The notes: generated by a model not told the origin, from the letters alone. 64,000 nt of DNA from Streptomyces sp. DG2A-72 (GCF_030499575.1 NZ_JASTLC010000001.1:8332001-8396000); one strand, 5' to 3'. Counted from the first letter of the stretch, positions 25,117 to 33,402 are shown. Translations and numbers: made by a program.

Positions 25117-26517
25117 TCATGCCTCTGGCTGATACATCCATACGGCATGGGCACGCAGCGCGCAAAGGCCTTGATACGTCATCCAGATCGGCCTGCGCAG
25201 CTGGGTGCCGTCACCGAGCCCCCAGGTCCAGATGCCGCCGGACTGCCCCGCCCACACCGCGGCGACGGCACCGTCCAGCCGCTCCCGCCACCGCTCCTCA
25301 AGCCCTTCGTCGCGGGCGATCCGCCGGGCGGTCGGCGACATCAGGGCACGCACCACCCAGGCGGCGGTGAAGTGCCGTACGTTCAGGACTTCGTGGCGCG
25401 AGGGGTCGTCGGTGCGCGGGCGCCGTACCTCCTCGCGGAGGTTGGCCAGGTCGGCGCAGGAGTCGTGCGGTCCGTCCGGGCAGGCCAGTAGCCAGCGGAC
25501 GCCGTCCTCGCGGGTGGCGCGGGCGGACGCGTTGTCGCCGAGGACCATGGCCGCCCGGTCGAGGGCGACCACCGCCTGGGCGGTGTGGAGCGCGGACGCC
25601 CTGCCGTTGTCCAGGTCGAGCCGGTAGTCCCAGCAGCGCAGGTGTTCGCGGCCCGGGTCGCTGAGCGCGCCGTCGACGATCGCCTCGCGTAGCCGGGGCA
25701 GCAGGGCGGAGTCGGGCGCGGCGCGCAGCAGTCCGCGCAGCACGGTCGTCACGACGTGCGTCGACTCCCGTCCGGCGCGGTCGAGTTCATGGGTGAACCC
25801 GGACGCGCACCGGGCCACCTCGTCCGCGAGCCGCTCCCGCGACGCCCCCGCCCGGGCCAGCGCGCCCAGCACCAGCGCGGTGACCTCCGGACGCGGCTCG
25901 GACCCCTGCGAGCGGGCCGACCAGCCGCCGTCCGGGAGCCGCAGCCGCCACAGGGTGTCCACCAGGTCCCCGGTGGACAGCCGTCCGTCGGGCGCGCCGA
26001 GGTCGAGCATGATGTGCAGGCCGTAGGCCGTGCCGACCGCGGTGGGGCGGGCGGGGCTGCTCTCGCCCAGGGAGTGCGCCCAGCCGGTGAGCCGCCCGCG
26101 GTCCGGGTCGTCGACGACGGCCAGTTGCTCGGCGAGAGCGTCGTACGCACCGGCGAACACCTGGGGAAGCGGGCCGGGCGCGAGGGCCGGACCGATCGCC
26201 GGAGCCACTGTGCTCGGCGTGCGTGCGACGGCGGCGGCCCGGGCCCGCACCAGCGCCGCCGCCAGCCAGGCGGCGAGCCCCGTGCCGAGGCCGCTCACCC
26301 CGGCGATCAGATACTTGGCGGCCTCTCCGTCGAGGGAGTCGGGCAGTACGCCGAACAGGAACTGGAACACTCCGTACCCGGCCGCCGCGCAGCCGAGTCC
26401 GCCGAGCCAGCCCACGAACCGGGCCGGCTGCGCACCGCCGTCGCCGTCGCCGCCGTCCGGCACCGGGGGCACCGAACCGGGCCCGCGCGGCCTGCGGCCC
26501 AACTGCTGCTGAGACAA
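25117..26517 (-). CDS. Membrane protein with alpha/alpha-toroid (prenyltransferase-like) domain
   Basis: 466 residues from TTG 26517, which has GGGAGGG eight bases upstream. Two membrane helices lie near residues 35-60 (VGWLGGLGCAAAGYGVFQFLF) and 68-92 (YLIAGVSGLGTGLAAWLAAAL). The remaining ~350 residues carry repeated helical segments with QW-like motifs as in the squalene-cyclase/prenyltransferase toroid (LVDTLWRLRLPDGGWSARSQG, WVVRALMSPTARR, GIWTWGLGDGTQLRRPIWMTYQGLCAL). No DxDD or cyclase signature is evident, so it is more likely a binding toroid than a cyclase. Cytoplasmic domain tethered to the membrane; partner probably the cupin-like protein. Confidence 0.65.
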   Translation of the reverse strand: MSQQQLGRRPRGPGSVPPVPDGGDGDGGAQPARFVGWLGGLGCAAAGYGVFQFLFGVLPDSLDGEAAKYLIAGVSGLGTGLAAWLAAALVRARAAAVARTPSTVAPAIGPALAPGPLPQVFAGAYDALAEQLAVVDDPDRGRLTGWAHSLGESSPARPTAVGTAYGLHIMLDLGAPDGRLSTGDLVDTLWRLRLPDGGWSARSQGSEPRPEVTALVLGALARAGASRERLADEVARCASGFTHELDRAGRESTHVVTTVLRGLLRAAPDSALLPRLREAIVDGALSDPGREHLRCWDYRLDLDNGRASALHTAQAVVALDRAAMVLGDNASARATREDGVRWLLACPDGPHDSCADLANLREEVRRPRTDDPSRHEVLNVRHFTAAWVVRALMSPTARRIARDEGLEERWRERLDGAVAAVWAGQSGGIWTWGLGDGTQLRRPIWMTYQGLCALRAHAVWMYQPEA

Positions 26518-26568
26518 GGCGCGTTCCCTCCCCCGTGGGCCTCACGTGACGTTCGCGAAGCTTCCAGT

Positions 26569-27384
26569 CTAAGTGGTCGGCGTGGCGCCTGGGGCGCCGA
26601 CCGGAACCAGCGTTTCCGCGAGCCGTTCGGCAAAGGGGACGGGGTGCTGGACGGCGCCGATGTGTCCGCCGGGGAACTCGGCGAAGTCACCGCGTAGGGC
26701 CTGGGCGAGGAACTCGGCGGTGTGGTGGAGGAGTTGGCCGCGGGAGTCGGTTCCGGCGGCGAGGGTGAGGCGGGAGGAGAGGGAGGTGAGCTTGTCGAGG
26801 TCGGGGGTGTACGAGGTGAACGGGCGCAGGACATGGCGGAGGGAGAGGGCCATGGGATCGGCCAACTCCTCGTCACGCGACAGATGGTGAACCTCGGGGA
26901 TCTCCGTGGGCTCGCTCGACGTCAGCATGGCGGTCATCAGGGAGGCGGCTGCCGCGAGCCCCGCCGCGCGATAACGGTCGCACACCTGCGCGAACATGGC
27001 CTGATGCCGTGCCCCGTCGGGCAGCACACTGACGCTCGGCGGTTCGTGCGCGATGACGTGCCGCAGCCGTTCGGGGTGCCGGGCGAGCAGGTCGAGGGCG
27101 ACGACTCCGCCGGCGCTGGTGCCGAAGACGTACGCGGACTGCCCGTCGGGGAGTACGGCGTCAAGCACCCGGCCGGCGCCGTCGCTCCAGGCCTCGACCC
27201 GCTGGTCGGCGACGGGTAGCCCGAGGCGCCCGTGCGCGAGCCCGAGCGGGTCGTACGTCACGACGGTGAACCGCTCGGCGAGCCGCGCCGTCATCCCGTC
27301 CAGGCCCATGGGGTGCCCGGCGCCACCGGGAACGACGAGCAGGACGGGGCCGCTGCCGGCTATGTCGTAATACAGGTCAGTCAC
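26569..27384 (-). CDS. Alpha/beta hydrolase
   Basis: 271 residues from GTG 27384, which has AAGGAG six bases upstream and overlaps the TetR stop codon. Fold features: VLLVVPGGAGHPMGLDGM, VVTYDPLGLAHGRLG, nucleophile elbow AYVFGTSAGGVVAL (GxSxG), and a C-terminal histidine in FAEFPGGHIGAVQHP. Cytoplasmic esterase, epoxide hydrolase-like or lactonase. It is translationally coupled to the TetR regulator upstream, so that regulator probably senses its substrate. Confidence 0.9.
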   Translation of the reverse strand: MTDLYYDIAGSGPVLLVVPGGAGHPMGLDGMTARLAERFTVVTYDPLGLAHGRLGLPVADQRVEAWSDGAGRVLDAVLPDGQSAYVFGTSAGGVVALDLLARHPERLRHVIAHEPPSVSVLPDGARHQAMFAQVCDRYRAAGLAAAASLMTAMLTSSEPTEIPEVHHLSRDEELADPMALSLRHVLRPFTSYTPDLDKLTSLSSRLTLAAGTDSRGQLLHHTAEFLAQALRGDFAEFPGGHIGAVQHPVPFAERLAETLVPVGAPGATPTT

Positions 27385-27964
27385 GCTTCTCCTTGTTTCG
27401 GGGCCAGTGATCCAACGCCACGTGCAGCGCTGCCACCGCCGCGTCCCATGATTTCTGCACATCGCGAGGCGCACCGAAGCCGCCGCCTGCCTCCAGGGCG
27501 CAGTAGCCGTGGAAGGTGCTGCGCAACAGGCGTACGGCGTCGGTGAGATCGGGCTCTTCGAGGCCGTACGCGCGCAGCATCCCGTAGGTGATCTCGGCGG
27601 TGCGGCGCAGGACGGGGGACTCGGCGACGAGGGCCTGGTCGATGCGGATCTGTGTGGCGGCGTACCGCCCCGGGTGCTCGAGCGCGTACGCGCGGTAGGC
27701 CCCGGCGAACGCGGCCAGCGCGTCCTTGCCGGCCCGGCCTGCGACGGTGGCGGCGATCCGGTCGATCATCTCGCCGCCGGCGAGCAGCGCAACCCGGGTA
27801 CGCAGCTCCTGGAGGTTCTTGACGTGCGAGTACAGGCTCGCGTCTTTTACGCCGAAGTGGCGGGCCAGGGCGGAGAGGGTGACGTTCTCGAAGCCGGTTT
27901 CGTCGGCGAGGTCGGCGGCGGCCTTGGTGAGGCGGTCGGGGGTGAGGCCGGCTCTGGGGCTCAT
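27377..27964 (-). CDS. TetR-family regulator with WHG-type C-terminal domain
   Basis: 195 residues from ATG 27964. The TetR helix-turn-helix is clear (DETGFENVTLSALARHFGVKDASLYSHVKNLQELR). The C-terminal part (VRLLRSTFHGYCALEAGGGFG) fits the WHG domain group. It overlaps the alpha/beta hydrolase start by 8 bp, forming a two-gene operon. The promoter region carries inverted CCTAGG repeats that are the likely operator, so the pair is probably autoregulated. Confidence 0.93.
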   Translation of the reverse strand: MSPRAGLTPDRLTKAAADLADETGFENVTLSALARHFGVKDASLYSHVKNLQELRTRVALLAGGEMIDRIAATVAGRAGKDALAAFAGAYRAYALEHPGRYAATQIRIDQALVAESPVLRRTAEITYGMLRAYGLEEPDLTDAVRLLRSTFHGYCALEAGGGFGAPRDVQKSWDAAVAALHVALDHWPRNKEKRD

Positions 27965-27975
27965 GGGGGCAGCTT

Positions 27976-28017
27976 ACCTAGGGGTCCTAGGTTTTTGCCT
28001 AGCAGTTTTCGCCTAGG
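27976..28017. promoter_or_regulatory. TetR operator: inverted ACCTAGG repeats
   Basis: ACCTAGG-GGT-CCTAGGT (27976-27992) is a perfect inverted repeat 12 bp upstream of the TetR ATG. Two more half-site-like copies follow (TTGCCTAG and TCGCCTAGG up to about 28016). CCTAGG-type repeats are typical of TetR self-regulation. Confidence 0.75.
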
Positions 28018-28454
28018 GCCTGCCCAGCCAGAGCCGCACTTGCCGAAGAACACCGGTCGAGGCGGCCGGCTCCGGCCTGCGGATTCCGGCGCCTTGATCC
28101 CCTTGCGTCCGGTCGATGCGGGGGCGGACGCCCGTGGGAAGATCGCGGCCTGGACGATCTACGCTTCCGTCTCGCTGCCGACGCCGATCTTGCCGCCGTC
28201 GTGGCTGTTGGCCAGCGGGAACCTCGCCAGTCGCCTACCGGTACTGACCCAGGTGCGTGTTCGAGGCGACCGACACGCGTGCCGGACGGCGTCCGCCCGG
28301 TCCTCGTGACGTGCGAGGCGTGCAGCCCTTCGTTGAATCCGGGCGGGACTCGTCCTCGTCGATGCGCCTGCCGACCGGTGGGGTGTGCTGGACTGCGGCC
28401 CGCCCGGGATGACCCTTCGCGTCGAGATCGGCCTGCAGCGCCGGCGGGAGCTGG
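28018..28454. other. Non-coding or decayed sequence
   Basis: About 440 bp with no frame I recognise. Codon bias is poor in every frame. Short fragments such as HAPDQLPPALQADLDAKGHPG on the minus strand could be decayed coding sequence connected with the broken XRE gene next to it, but they match nothing I know. It separates the TetR operon from the degraded conflict-type region. Confidence 0.45.
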
Positions 28455-28730
28455 TCAGGAGCGTGGCAGGTGAAGCGATATCTGCGTCTGTTCGACCTCC
28501 ACGTCGTCGGTGAAGGCGCCGGCGAGCGCCCAACGGGCGGCCAGAACCTTTTGCAGCGGATCCCTGCCGAGCATGGTCGCCGCCGTGGAGCAGGGCAGGG
28601 TATGGCCCGCTTGCGTCGCACGGCGTTCCAGTTGGCGGTAGCTGAGGCCCGACCACGCCTTGAGGTGGCGGAGCGCCGCTACGAAGGCGACCGCGTCGGT
28701 GTCCGGCGGTGCGGGCGGTGCTGTGGTCAT
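28455..28730 (-). pseudogene. XRE-type helix-turn-helix fragment
   Basis: 91 residues from ATG 28730. The start (VAFVAALRHLKAWSGLSYRQLERRATQAGHTLPCSTAATMLGRD) is the N-terminal helix-turn-helix found on many Streptomyces regulators and on STAND-type NTPases. After GRDPL the usual LPREELLAAFVRACG-like segment is not kept, and the protein ends soon after. Probably a truncated or frameshifted gene belonging to the same decayed block as the caspase fragment. Confidence 0.55.
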
Positions 28731-28983
28731 CGTGGTTCCCCCTGTTGACCTGGACGTACACGGGTTCGCACAAGCTCGAACACCATAAGGCTTGAGGAAC
28801 GGCGGAAGCGGCGGTCAACCTCGTGGCGGATTCCCGACGTTGGAGGTCATGTGGGTACGACTGCATCTCGTCGTCACCCCCACCGCCGCCGTACGACCAT
28901 CGCCTGCTGCGGCGGCGGACCCGGCTTCCCGTAAAGGGCCCTCGCTCAGAGTTCACCAGGTTCCACTTCGACAAGGAGATGTG

Positions 28984-29145
28984 ATGCGCAAAGCCGTACT
29001 CGGCTTGTTCGTGGCATTGGCGGCTGTGCTCGCGGTAGCGCCGTTCGCCAGCGCCGACCAGACCCAGACCAGAGGTTCGGCCGGTGGTTCGAGCACAGCA
29101 GGTAGTTGGTCCTGGCCGTCCTTCTGGCCGTGTCCCGCGAAGTAG
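28984..29145 (+). CDS. Short secreted peptide with intact start, chimeric end
   Basis: 53 residues from ATG 28984 behind the strong ribosome site AAGGAGATG. The first 25 residues are a signal peptide (MRKAVLGLFVALAAVLAVAP to ASA). After DQTQT the frame runs antisense into the caspase remnant, and the sequence (GSSTAGSWSWPSFWPCPAK) looks accidental. It is therefore likely that a small secreted-protein gene has been joined to the caspase fragment by a deletion near 29065-29075. Expression is plausible; a function is doubtful. Confidence 0.5.
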   Translation: MRKAVLGLFVALAAVLAVAPFASADQTQTRGSAGGSSTAGSWSWPSFWPCPAK

Positions 29146-29393
29146 ACCACCACCGTGTCCTCGGGGCCGAGCTCCGCCTCGTACGCCCACTCGTCCAGTC
29201 CCTCCACCAGCGCGCCGCGGGACGGATTCGAGGACAGTTCACCCAGCACCCGGGTGTATCCCATGGGCGCGAGCAGCCTCGCCACCCGCTCGGCGTCGAC
29301 CGTCGCGCCCGGCAGGTCCGGGATGCCGGAGTCCTTGTACGTGCCCACCCCGACGGAGACGAGGAAGCGCCGCCCCGTGCCCATGGCCCTCAC
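29060..29393 (-). pseudogene. Caspase-like (peptidase C14) remnant
   Basis: From ATG 29393 the frame gives the start of a metacaspase-type p20 domain: RRFLVSVGVGTYKDSGIPDL, ATVDAERVARLLAPMGY and VVVYFAGHGQKDGQD with the catalytic His of the AGHG motif. Then a one-base shift occurs: one A too many near 29104 makes the expected HYLLCSNHR continue in another frame. By about 29065 similarity ends, so the catalytic Cys strand and everything after are missing. The start overlaps the stop of the alpha/beta hydrolase gene by 4 bp, showing they were one operon. Confidence 0.72.
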
Positions 29394-30160
29394 TCCAGCC
29401 CTTCGGCGACCGCCCGCCCCGTCTTCTTCGCGGTCAGATAGCGGAGCAGGCTGTGCGGCGCCGTCCCGTTGTCGAGGAACTCGTCCACAACTCCCCTGAA
29501 ACGCGGGGCCAGTTCATTGACGACGGCGACCAGGTCACCGGGGTCCGTGAGGTTCGTCCACCGCCGGATGCCGCCGGGCCAGGCCCCTTTGCCGTCCTCC
29601 GGCAAGGGGCTGAGCCGGTTGAAGATGAGCGACAGCCCCAGCGGCGAGCCGACGGTGACGAAGTCGGTCACCGGCCACTCGGGGTGCTCGCACAGTGCCT
29701 CGTACGCCACGACCGAGCCCAGCGAATGCGCCACCACGACCCGTGTGTCCAGGCCGATCTCCTCGGCCACGCGCGCCCGCGCGGCCTGCCAGACGGGCGG
29801 TTCGTTCATGTAGCGCCGCACCTGCTTGAGGGCGAACACCATCATTCGGTCCGAGTACGTGCCGAAGAACCGCGACCCGGACAGGGCGTCCAGCGCCGCG
29901 CGCACCCGGTCGGACAGCAGCGCGGCCGTGCCGGGGAACGCCCGGGTACCGGCCTCGTCCGGTGGCGTGACCCCCGGATCCCGCTCCGCCCCCGCCTCCC
30001 ACCAGGCTCGCAGCAACTCCGCCTCGAAGCACTCGTCGACGTCGTACTCGTCCCACGGCGGCACGTCCCACGAGCGCGTCCCCTCCTCGAGGAAGACGTC
30101 ACCGTGGAACGCGCACGCCACGTCGTCCTCGTCCAGCCGCAGCCCCGACCCGAGCCGCAC
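29390..30160 (-). CDS. Alpha/beta hydrolase effector-like protein, perhaps N-terminally truncated
   Basis: 256 residues from GTG 30160, 22 bp after the DUF397 stop. The core of an alpha/beta hydrolase is present: TRVVVAHSLGSVVAYEAL with the GxSxG-like elbow, then DFVTVGSPLGLSLIFNRLSP, and a C-terminal histidine in APHSLLRYL. The first beta strand and oxyanion loop (normally a VHG motif) are not visible, so 30-50 residues may have been lost at the DUF397 junction. The operon partner is a caspase. Such hydrolase-caspase pairs occur in actinobacterial conflict or cell-death systems. Confidence 0.65.
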   Translation of the reverse strand: MRLGSGLRLDEDDVACAFHGDVFLEEGTRSWDVPPWDEYDVDECFEAELLRAWWEAGAERDPGVTPPDEAGTRAFPGTAALLSDRVRAALDALSGSRFFGTYSDRMMVFALKQVRRYMNEPPVWQAARARVAEEIGLDTRVVVAHSLGSVVAYEALCEHPEWPVTDFVTVGSPLGLSLIFNRLSPLPEDGKGAWPGGIRRWTNLTDPGDLVAVVNELAPRFRGVVDEFLDNGTAPHSLLRYLTAKKTGRAVAEGLE

Positions 30161-30182
30161 ACCACGACCCGCGCCACGACCG

Positions 30183-30368
30183 TCAGCCGCGCGCAGCGAA
30201 CTCCACGAACTCGTTCCAGGCGGTGGGGGAGAGGGCGAGTTGGGGGCCGGTGGCGTTCTTGGAGTCGCGGATGTGGATGGTGGTGGGGCAGGTGGCGACT
30301 TCGACGCAGTCGCTGGAACTGTCGCCGCTGTAGCTGCTCTTGAACCAGGCCAGTTCGGTGGTGCTCAT
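30183..30368 (-). CDS. DUF397 protein (whiJ-associated family)
   Basis: 61 residues from ATG 30368. Typical DUF397: AWFKSSYSGDSSSDCVEVA at the start, IHIRDSKNATGPQLALSPTAWNEFV after it. These small proteins are coded next to WhiJ-like XRE regulators in Streptomyces and are thought to work with them in developmental control. Its ATG overlaps the XRE stop codon by 4 bp. Confidence 0.93.
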   Translation of the reverse strand: MSTTELAWFKSSYSGDSSSDCVEVATCPTTIHIRDSKNATGPQLALSPTAWNEFVEFAARG

Positions 30369-31210
30369 AGCGCTCCTCGCATCCGCTCCAGCAGGCTCCG
30401 GGAATCCTCCGGATTGAGAGCCTGTGAGCGAAGTTTCGCATACCGCATGTGGAGCAGACTGATCGCTTTCGGGTCAGTGACGAACCGGCCGCTCTCCTGC
30501 GCTTCGCAGTAGGCGAACCACTCGTTCTCGGGGGTCTCCAGCAACTGGATGGGCCCAGCGTGGCCCGCGTGGACGCCGCGCGACATCGGCATCACCTGGA
30601 TCTCCACGTTGCGCGGCTCCGTGGCTTCCAAGATGTGCTCGATCTGCTCGCGCATCGCCTCGGCGCCACCCGTCTGTCGGCGCAGGACGTGCTCCTCGAC
30701 GATGAAGCTGAAGATCGTGTTGGGCCGTTCGGTCAGCAAGAACTGCCGCTCCATGCGGGCCACGACTCTTGCCTCGATCTCCGAATCGCTGATCACCGGG
30801 ATGCGCTCCCGGAACAACGTCCGCGCATACCCCTCCGTCTGCAAAAGCCCCGGCACCAACCGGTTCTCGAACGTGTACAGACTGATCGCCAGCTCCTCCA
30901 GCTCCGCCCACTGCCGGAACCACGACGCCAGCCCCTTCTCGCGGGTCGCGTGCTTGTACACCCCCTTCAGCACGCCGAACGCGTCCAGGATCTCCTCCGC
31001 GCGCTCGACGAACCGGCGTTGCGGAAACCGGCGGCCCTGCTCGATGGACGCGACGGTCGACGGCTGGTAGCCGATCAGCGGCGCGTAGTCCTCCTGGGTG
31101 TGACCCGCCCGTTTGCGAAAGGCCTTGTGTGCCTCCCCGAACGCCTTCAAGCTGTCGGACGGCTCGGGCTCGTTCGAAACGGTCTCGGTGCTGATGGTGC
31201 TGTCGGTCAT
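30365..31210 (-). CDS. XRE-family (Scr1/WhiJ-like) regulator
   Basis: 281 residues from ATG 31210. The N-terminal helix-turn-helix is AFRKRAGHTQEDYAPLIGYQPSTVASIEQGRRFPQ. The C-terminal ~180 residues form the Scr1-type domain (WFRQWAELEELAISLYTFENRLVPGLLQTEGYARTLF, EIQVMPMSRGVHAGHAGP). A characteristic Streptomyces trio is present: this gene, DUF397 downstream (4-bp overlap) and a divergent HATPase gene. Such trios modulate development or antibiotic production. The shared promoter region contains a perfect inverted repeat, ACTCGTAC/GTACGAGT. Confidence 0.93.
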   Translation of the reverse strand: MTDSTISTETVSNEPEPSDSLKAFGEAHKAFRKRAGHTQEDYAPLIGYQPSTVASIEQGRRFPQRRFVERAEEILDAFGVLKGVYKHATREKGLASWFRQWAELEELAISLYTFENRLVPGLLQTEGYARTLFRERIPVISDSEIEARVVARMERQFLLTERPNTIFSFIVEEHVLRRQTGGAEAMREQIEHILEATEPRNVEIQVMPMSRGVHAGHAGPIQLLETPENEWFAYCEAQESGRFVTDPKAISLLHMRYAKLRSQALNPEDSRSLLERMRGAL

Positions 31211-31292
31211 ACGGGAACTCCCGAGTGCCTTGGTGCCAACCTCGCCAAGTCCCCAATCGTCACGGACCGTTACGCCGCCTGTCCACTCCGTG

Positions 31293-31318
31293 ACTCGTAC
31301 AACCCGTACCGTACGAGT
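31293..31318. promoter_or_regulatory. Perfect inverted repeat between XRE and HATPase genes
   Basis: ACTCGTAC (31293-31300) and GTACGAGT (31311-31318) flank AACCCGTACC. It lies between the divergent starts at 31210 and 31362, the natural place for the XRE protein to bind. Confidence 0.65.
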
Positions 31319-31361
31319 TTCGTGCCTGGGCGACTCCCGGGTCCGCGGGGACCGTTGAGGC

Positions 31362-31775
31362 ATGCCAGGAGAGACCCGGGTTCAACCACCCGTCACCGTC
31401 AGTACGTTCACGCAGCTGTTCAGTCCCACTCCGCGCGGCGCCCGGCACGCCCGTCACCTGGTCGCGAACCGGATGGACGTGTGGGGATACGGCCATGGCA
31501 GCGAGGCGAACGAGTCCGTGAGCCTCGTCGTCGCCGAGCTGGCCGCGAATGCCGTACGGCACGGACGGGTGCGCGGGCGCGCCTTCCGCGTACGGCTGTC
31601 GCTGCGGGGCGAGGTGATGCGGGTGGAGGTCGCGGACGCCCGTGTGGAGTGTCTGCCCGTGCTCGGGGAGCCGTCGGACGAGGGCGGGCGCGGGCTGGTC
31701 CGCGCGTGGGGAGTGGACGTCCGCCCGGGCTCGACGTACAAGACCGTGTGGGCCGAGGTCTGTCTCCCGCTGTGA
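31362..31775 (+). CDS. HATPase-fold anti-sigma/regulatory kinase-like protein
   Basis: 137 residues from ATG 31362. Single-domain GHKL ATPase as in RsbW/SpoIIAB: N-box VSLVVAELAANAVRHGRV, then the G1 region RVEVADARVECLPV and a short GGRGLVRAWGVD lid. These proteins bind ATP and act as anti-sigma kinases or as partners of WhiJ-like regulators. The divergent placement with XRE and DUF397 genes completes the usual trio. Confidence 0.9.
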   Translation: MPGETRVQPPVTVSTFTQLFSPTPRGARHARHLVANRMDVWGYGHGSEANESVSLVVAELAANAVRHGRVRGRAFRVRLSLRGEVMRVEVADARVECLPVLGEPSDEGGRGLVRAWGVDVRPGSTYKTVWAEVCLPL

Positions 31776-31785
31776 GTTCGCTCCG

Positions 31786-31817
31786 GCGGTCGGCCGCCTT
31801 CTGAGGCGGCCGACCGC
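31786..31817. terminator. Bidirectional hairpin between convergent genes
   Basis: A 13-bp perfect stem, GCGGTCGGCCGCC and its complement, around the loop TTCTGA. It lies 11 bp after the HATPase stop and 24 bp before the stop of the convergent endonuclease gene. No U tract. Confidence 0.8.
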
Positions 31818-31840
31818 GTCATCCTGAGGGCTGGAGCCCG

Positions 31841-33156
31841 TCAGCCGATCGGCGCGTACAGCACACCCAGCTTGTCGATCTCGCCTCCGGCGCGGCCCGT
31901 GAAGCCGACGATCTGCCAGCCGGACGGGGCCGTGAAGGTCTTCGTGGCGGACGTCGCCGTGCCGGAGGTCAGGGTGCGGCCCTTGTCCGTGGTGAAGGCG
32001 GCCGAGAAGATCCTTGTGCGGCCGTCTTTCTGACCCTGCGTCAGCTTGACGGACGTGAGGTGCTCCCCGGAGGCGAGGGTCAGGGACGTCGCCGTGCCGC
32101 CCGTGCCGCCGTGGCTGAGCGTCGTACCGCCGTCGTGGGTCAGGGAGACCGCGTCCAGGCGGGAGGCGCCGCGCAGCGTCAGCGTGCGGGGGAAACGGTT
32201 CCCGGCAGGTCGTCCGCGTCGTTGAACGCCGTGCCGTGCGGGCCGCCCCAGAAGTCGCTCGCCCTGAGGGAGGAGTTGACGGTGTACGAGAAGTCGACCG
32301 CGTGCGGGAAGTGGTCGGAGAGGTGCTTGCCGTCGGAGCGGAGGAAGGACTTCCAGTCGTTGTTGTAGCGAGTGGCGTTCAGGGAGACGAGGTCGCTGCC
32401 GCGGTAGAGGACCTTGTCGACGACCTCGCAGTCGTTCGCCGGGGCGGCGGAGTCGCAGACCAGGGCGTCGCTGCCCTGCGCGGGCGGGGTGCCGCCCTTG
32501 ACCAGGTCGACCCACGGGTCCTTGAGACCGTTTTCGGAAATGAGCGTGCGGATGTTGTCGCCGGCGCGCGTGTACCGCGTGTTCGTGTCGCCCATGACGA
32601 TCACCGCGTTGCCGGCGGAGTTCGCCTGGATGAAGTCCGACATCTGCTCGATGTTTGCGCGGCGGGCGGCGAGCGCTGCGTCGTCGGAGTCCGCGTTGGT
32701 GTGCACGTTGTAGAGGTCCACGAAGACGCCCTCGGCGAGGCGGACCCGGGCCAGCGAGAAGCCCTTCGGGGTGAGGCAGTTCGTGCCGGTGCAGTTGTTC
32801 CACTTCACCCGCTGGAAGTCCTCGAAGGAGTAGTTGGAGAGGGTGTTCATACCGTCACCGAAGGCCGCGCCGCCACTCGTCGCCGTGCGGTGCGGGTGGG
32901 TGTCGTTGGCGTACAGGGAGGCGTGGTAGTTGAAGTCCTCCTGGACGTTCACGATGTCGTACGGCCCGAGCCGCTGGCCGATCAGCGGGGTGTTGGTCTC
33001 CGGGTCGCTGTCGCCGAGGCCGAGAGGGAGGCCCGCGATGTTGTACGTGAGGACGTTGAAGGAGCCGGTGGCGGCTGCCGCAGGGGTCGAGCCGGTGGTG
33101 GCGAGGCCGGTGACGGCGAGCGCAGCGGCAGTGAGGGTGCCGAGCAGTCTTCTCAT
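31841..33156 (-). pseudogene. Secreted endonuclease/phosphatase with jacalin-like lectin domain, one frameshift
   Basis: From ATG 33156: Sec signal peptide (LGTLTAAALAVTGLATTGSTPAAAA), then an endonuclease/exonuclease/phosphatase domain (FNVLTYNIAGLPLG, YDIVNVQEDFNYHASLY, VDLYNVHTNADSDDA, VIVMGDTNTRY, HLSDHFPHAVDF). Catalytic Asn, Glu, Asp and His are all there. A lectin-like domain follows (SRLDAVSLTHDGGTTLSHGG, WQIVGFTGRAGGEIDKLGVLYAPIG), but in another frame. The break is at a run of five identical bases (G 32188-32192 on the plus strand); one extra base restores a 438-residue protein. The intact form would be a secreted nuclease or phospholipase C-like enzyme. Real mutation or sequencing error. 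Confidence 0.82.
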
Positions 33157-33402
33157 GTGGGGGTGTCTCCGGTCGGAGGAGTCGGAAGAAGGTGAACGGG
33201 GCTCAGATTCAGCGCCAACCAGTGTGACGGTAAAGGTCAGTTGGGAGAACAGTGAGAGACGGGTTTACCCGCCGTGTCCATGGAACCCGGAGATCACTCC
33301 CCGGCCGTTCAATGTTCATCTTTCGCCTCGATTCTCCTCACGCGGCGCACTCGCGCCGTGAGAAGGCAGCCGCAGAAGGCAGCGGCATCCAGGAGGCGCT
33401 TC

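Noticed and set aside
24340..26517. Terpene biosynthetic cluster because of the squalene-cyclase-like toroid
   Set aside because: No DxDD, DDxxD or prenyl synthase genes are present, and the protein has two N-terminal membrane helices untypical of soluble cyclases.
32188..32203. GGGGGAAACGGTTCCCGG as a LacI-type operator
   Set aside because: It lies inside the coding sequence of the frameshifted endonuclease-lectin gene, far from any start; the palindrome is likely a coincidence of codons.
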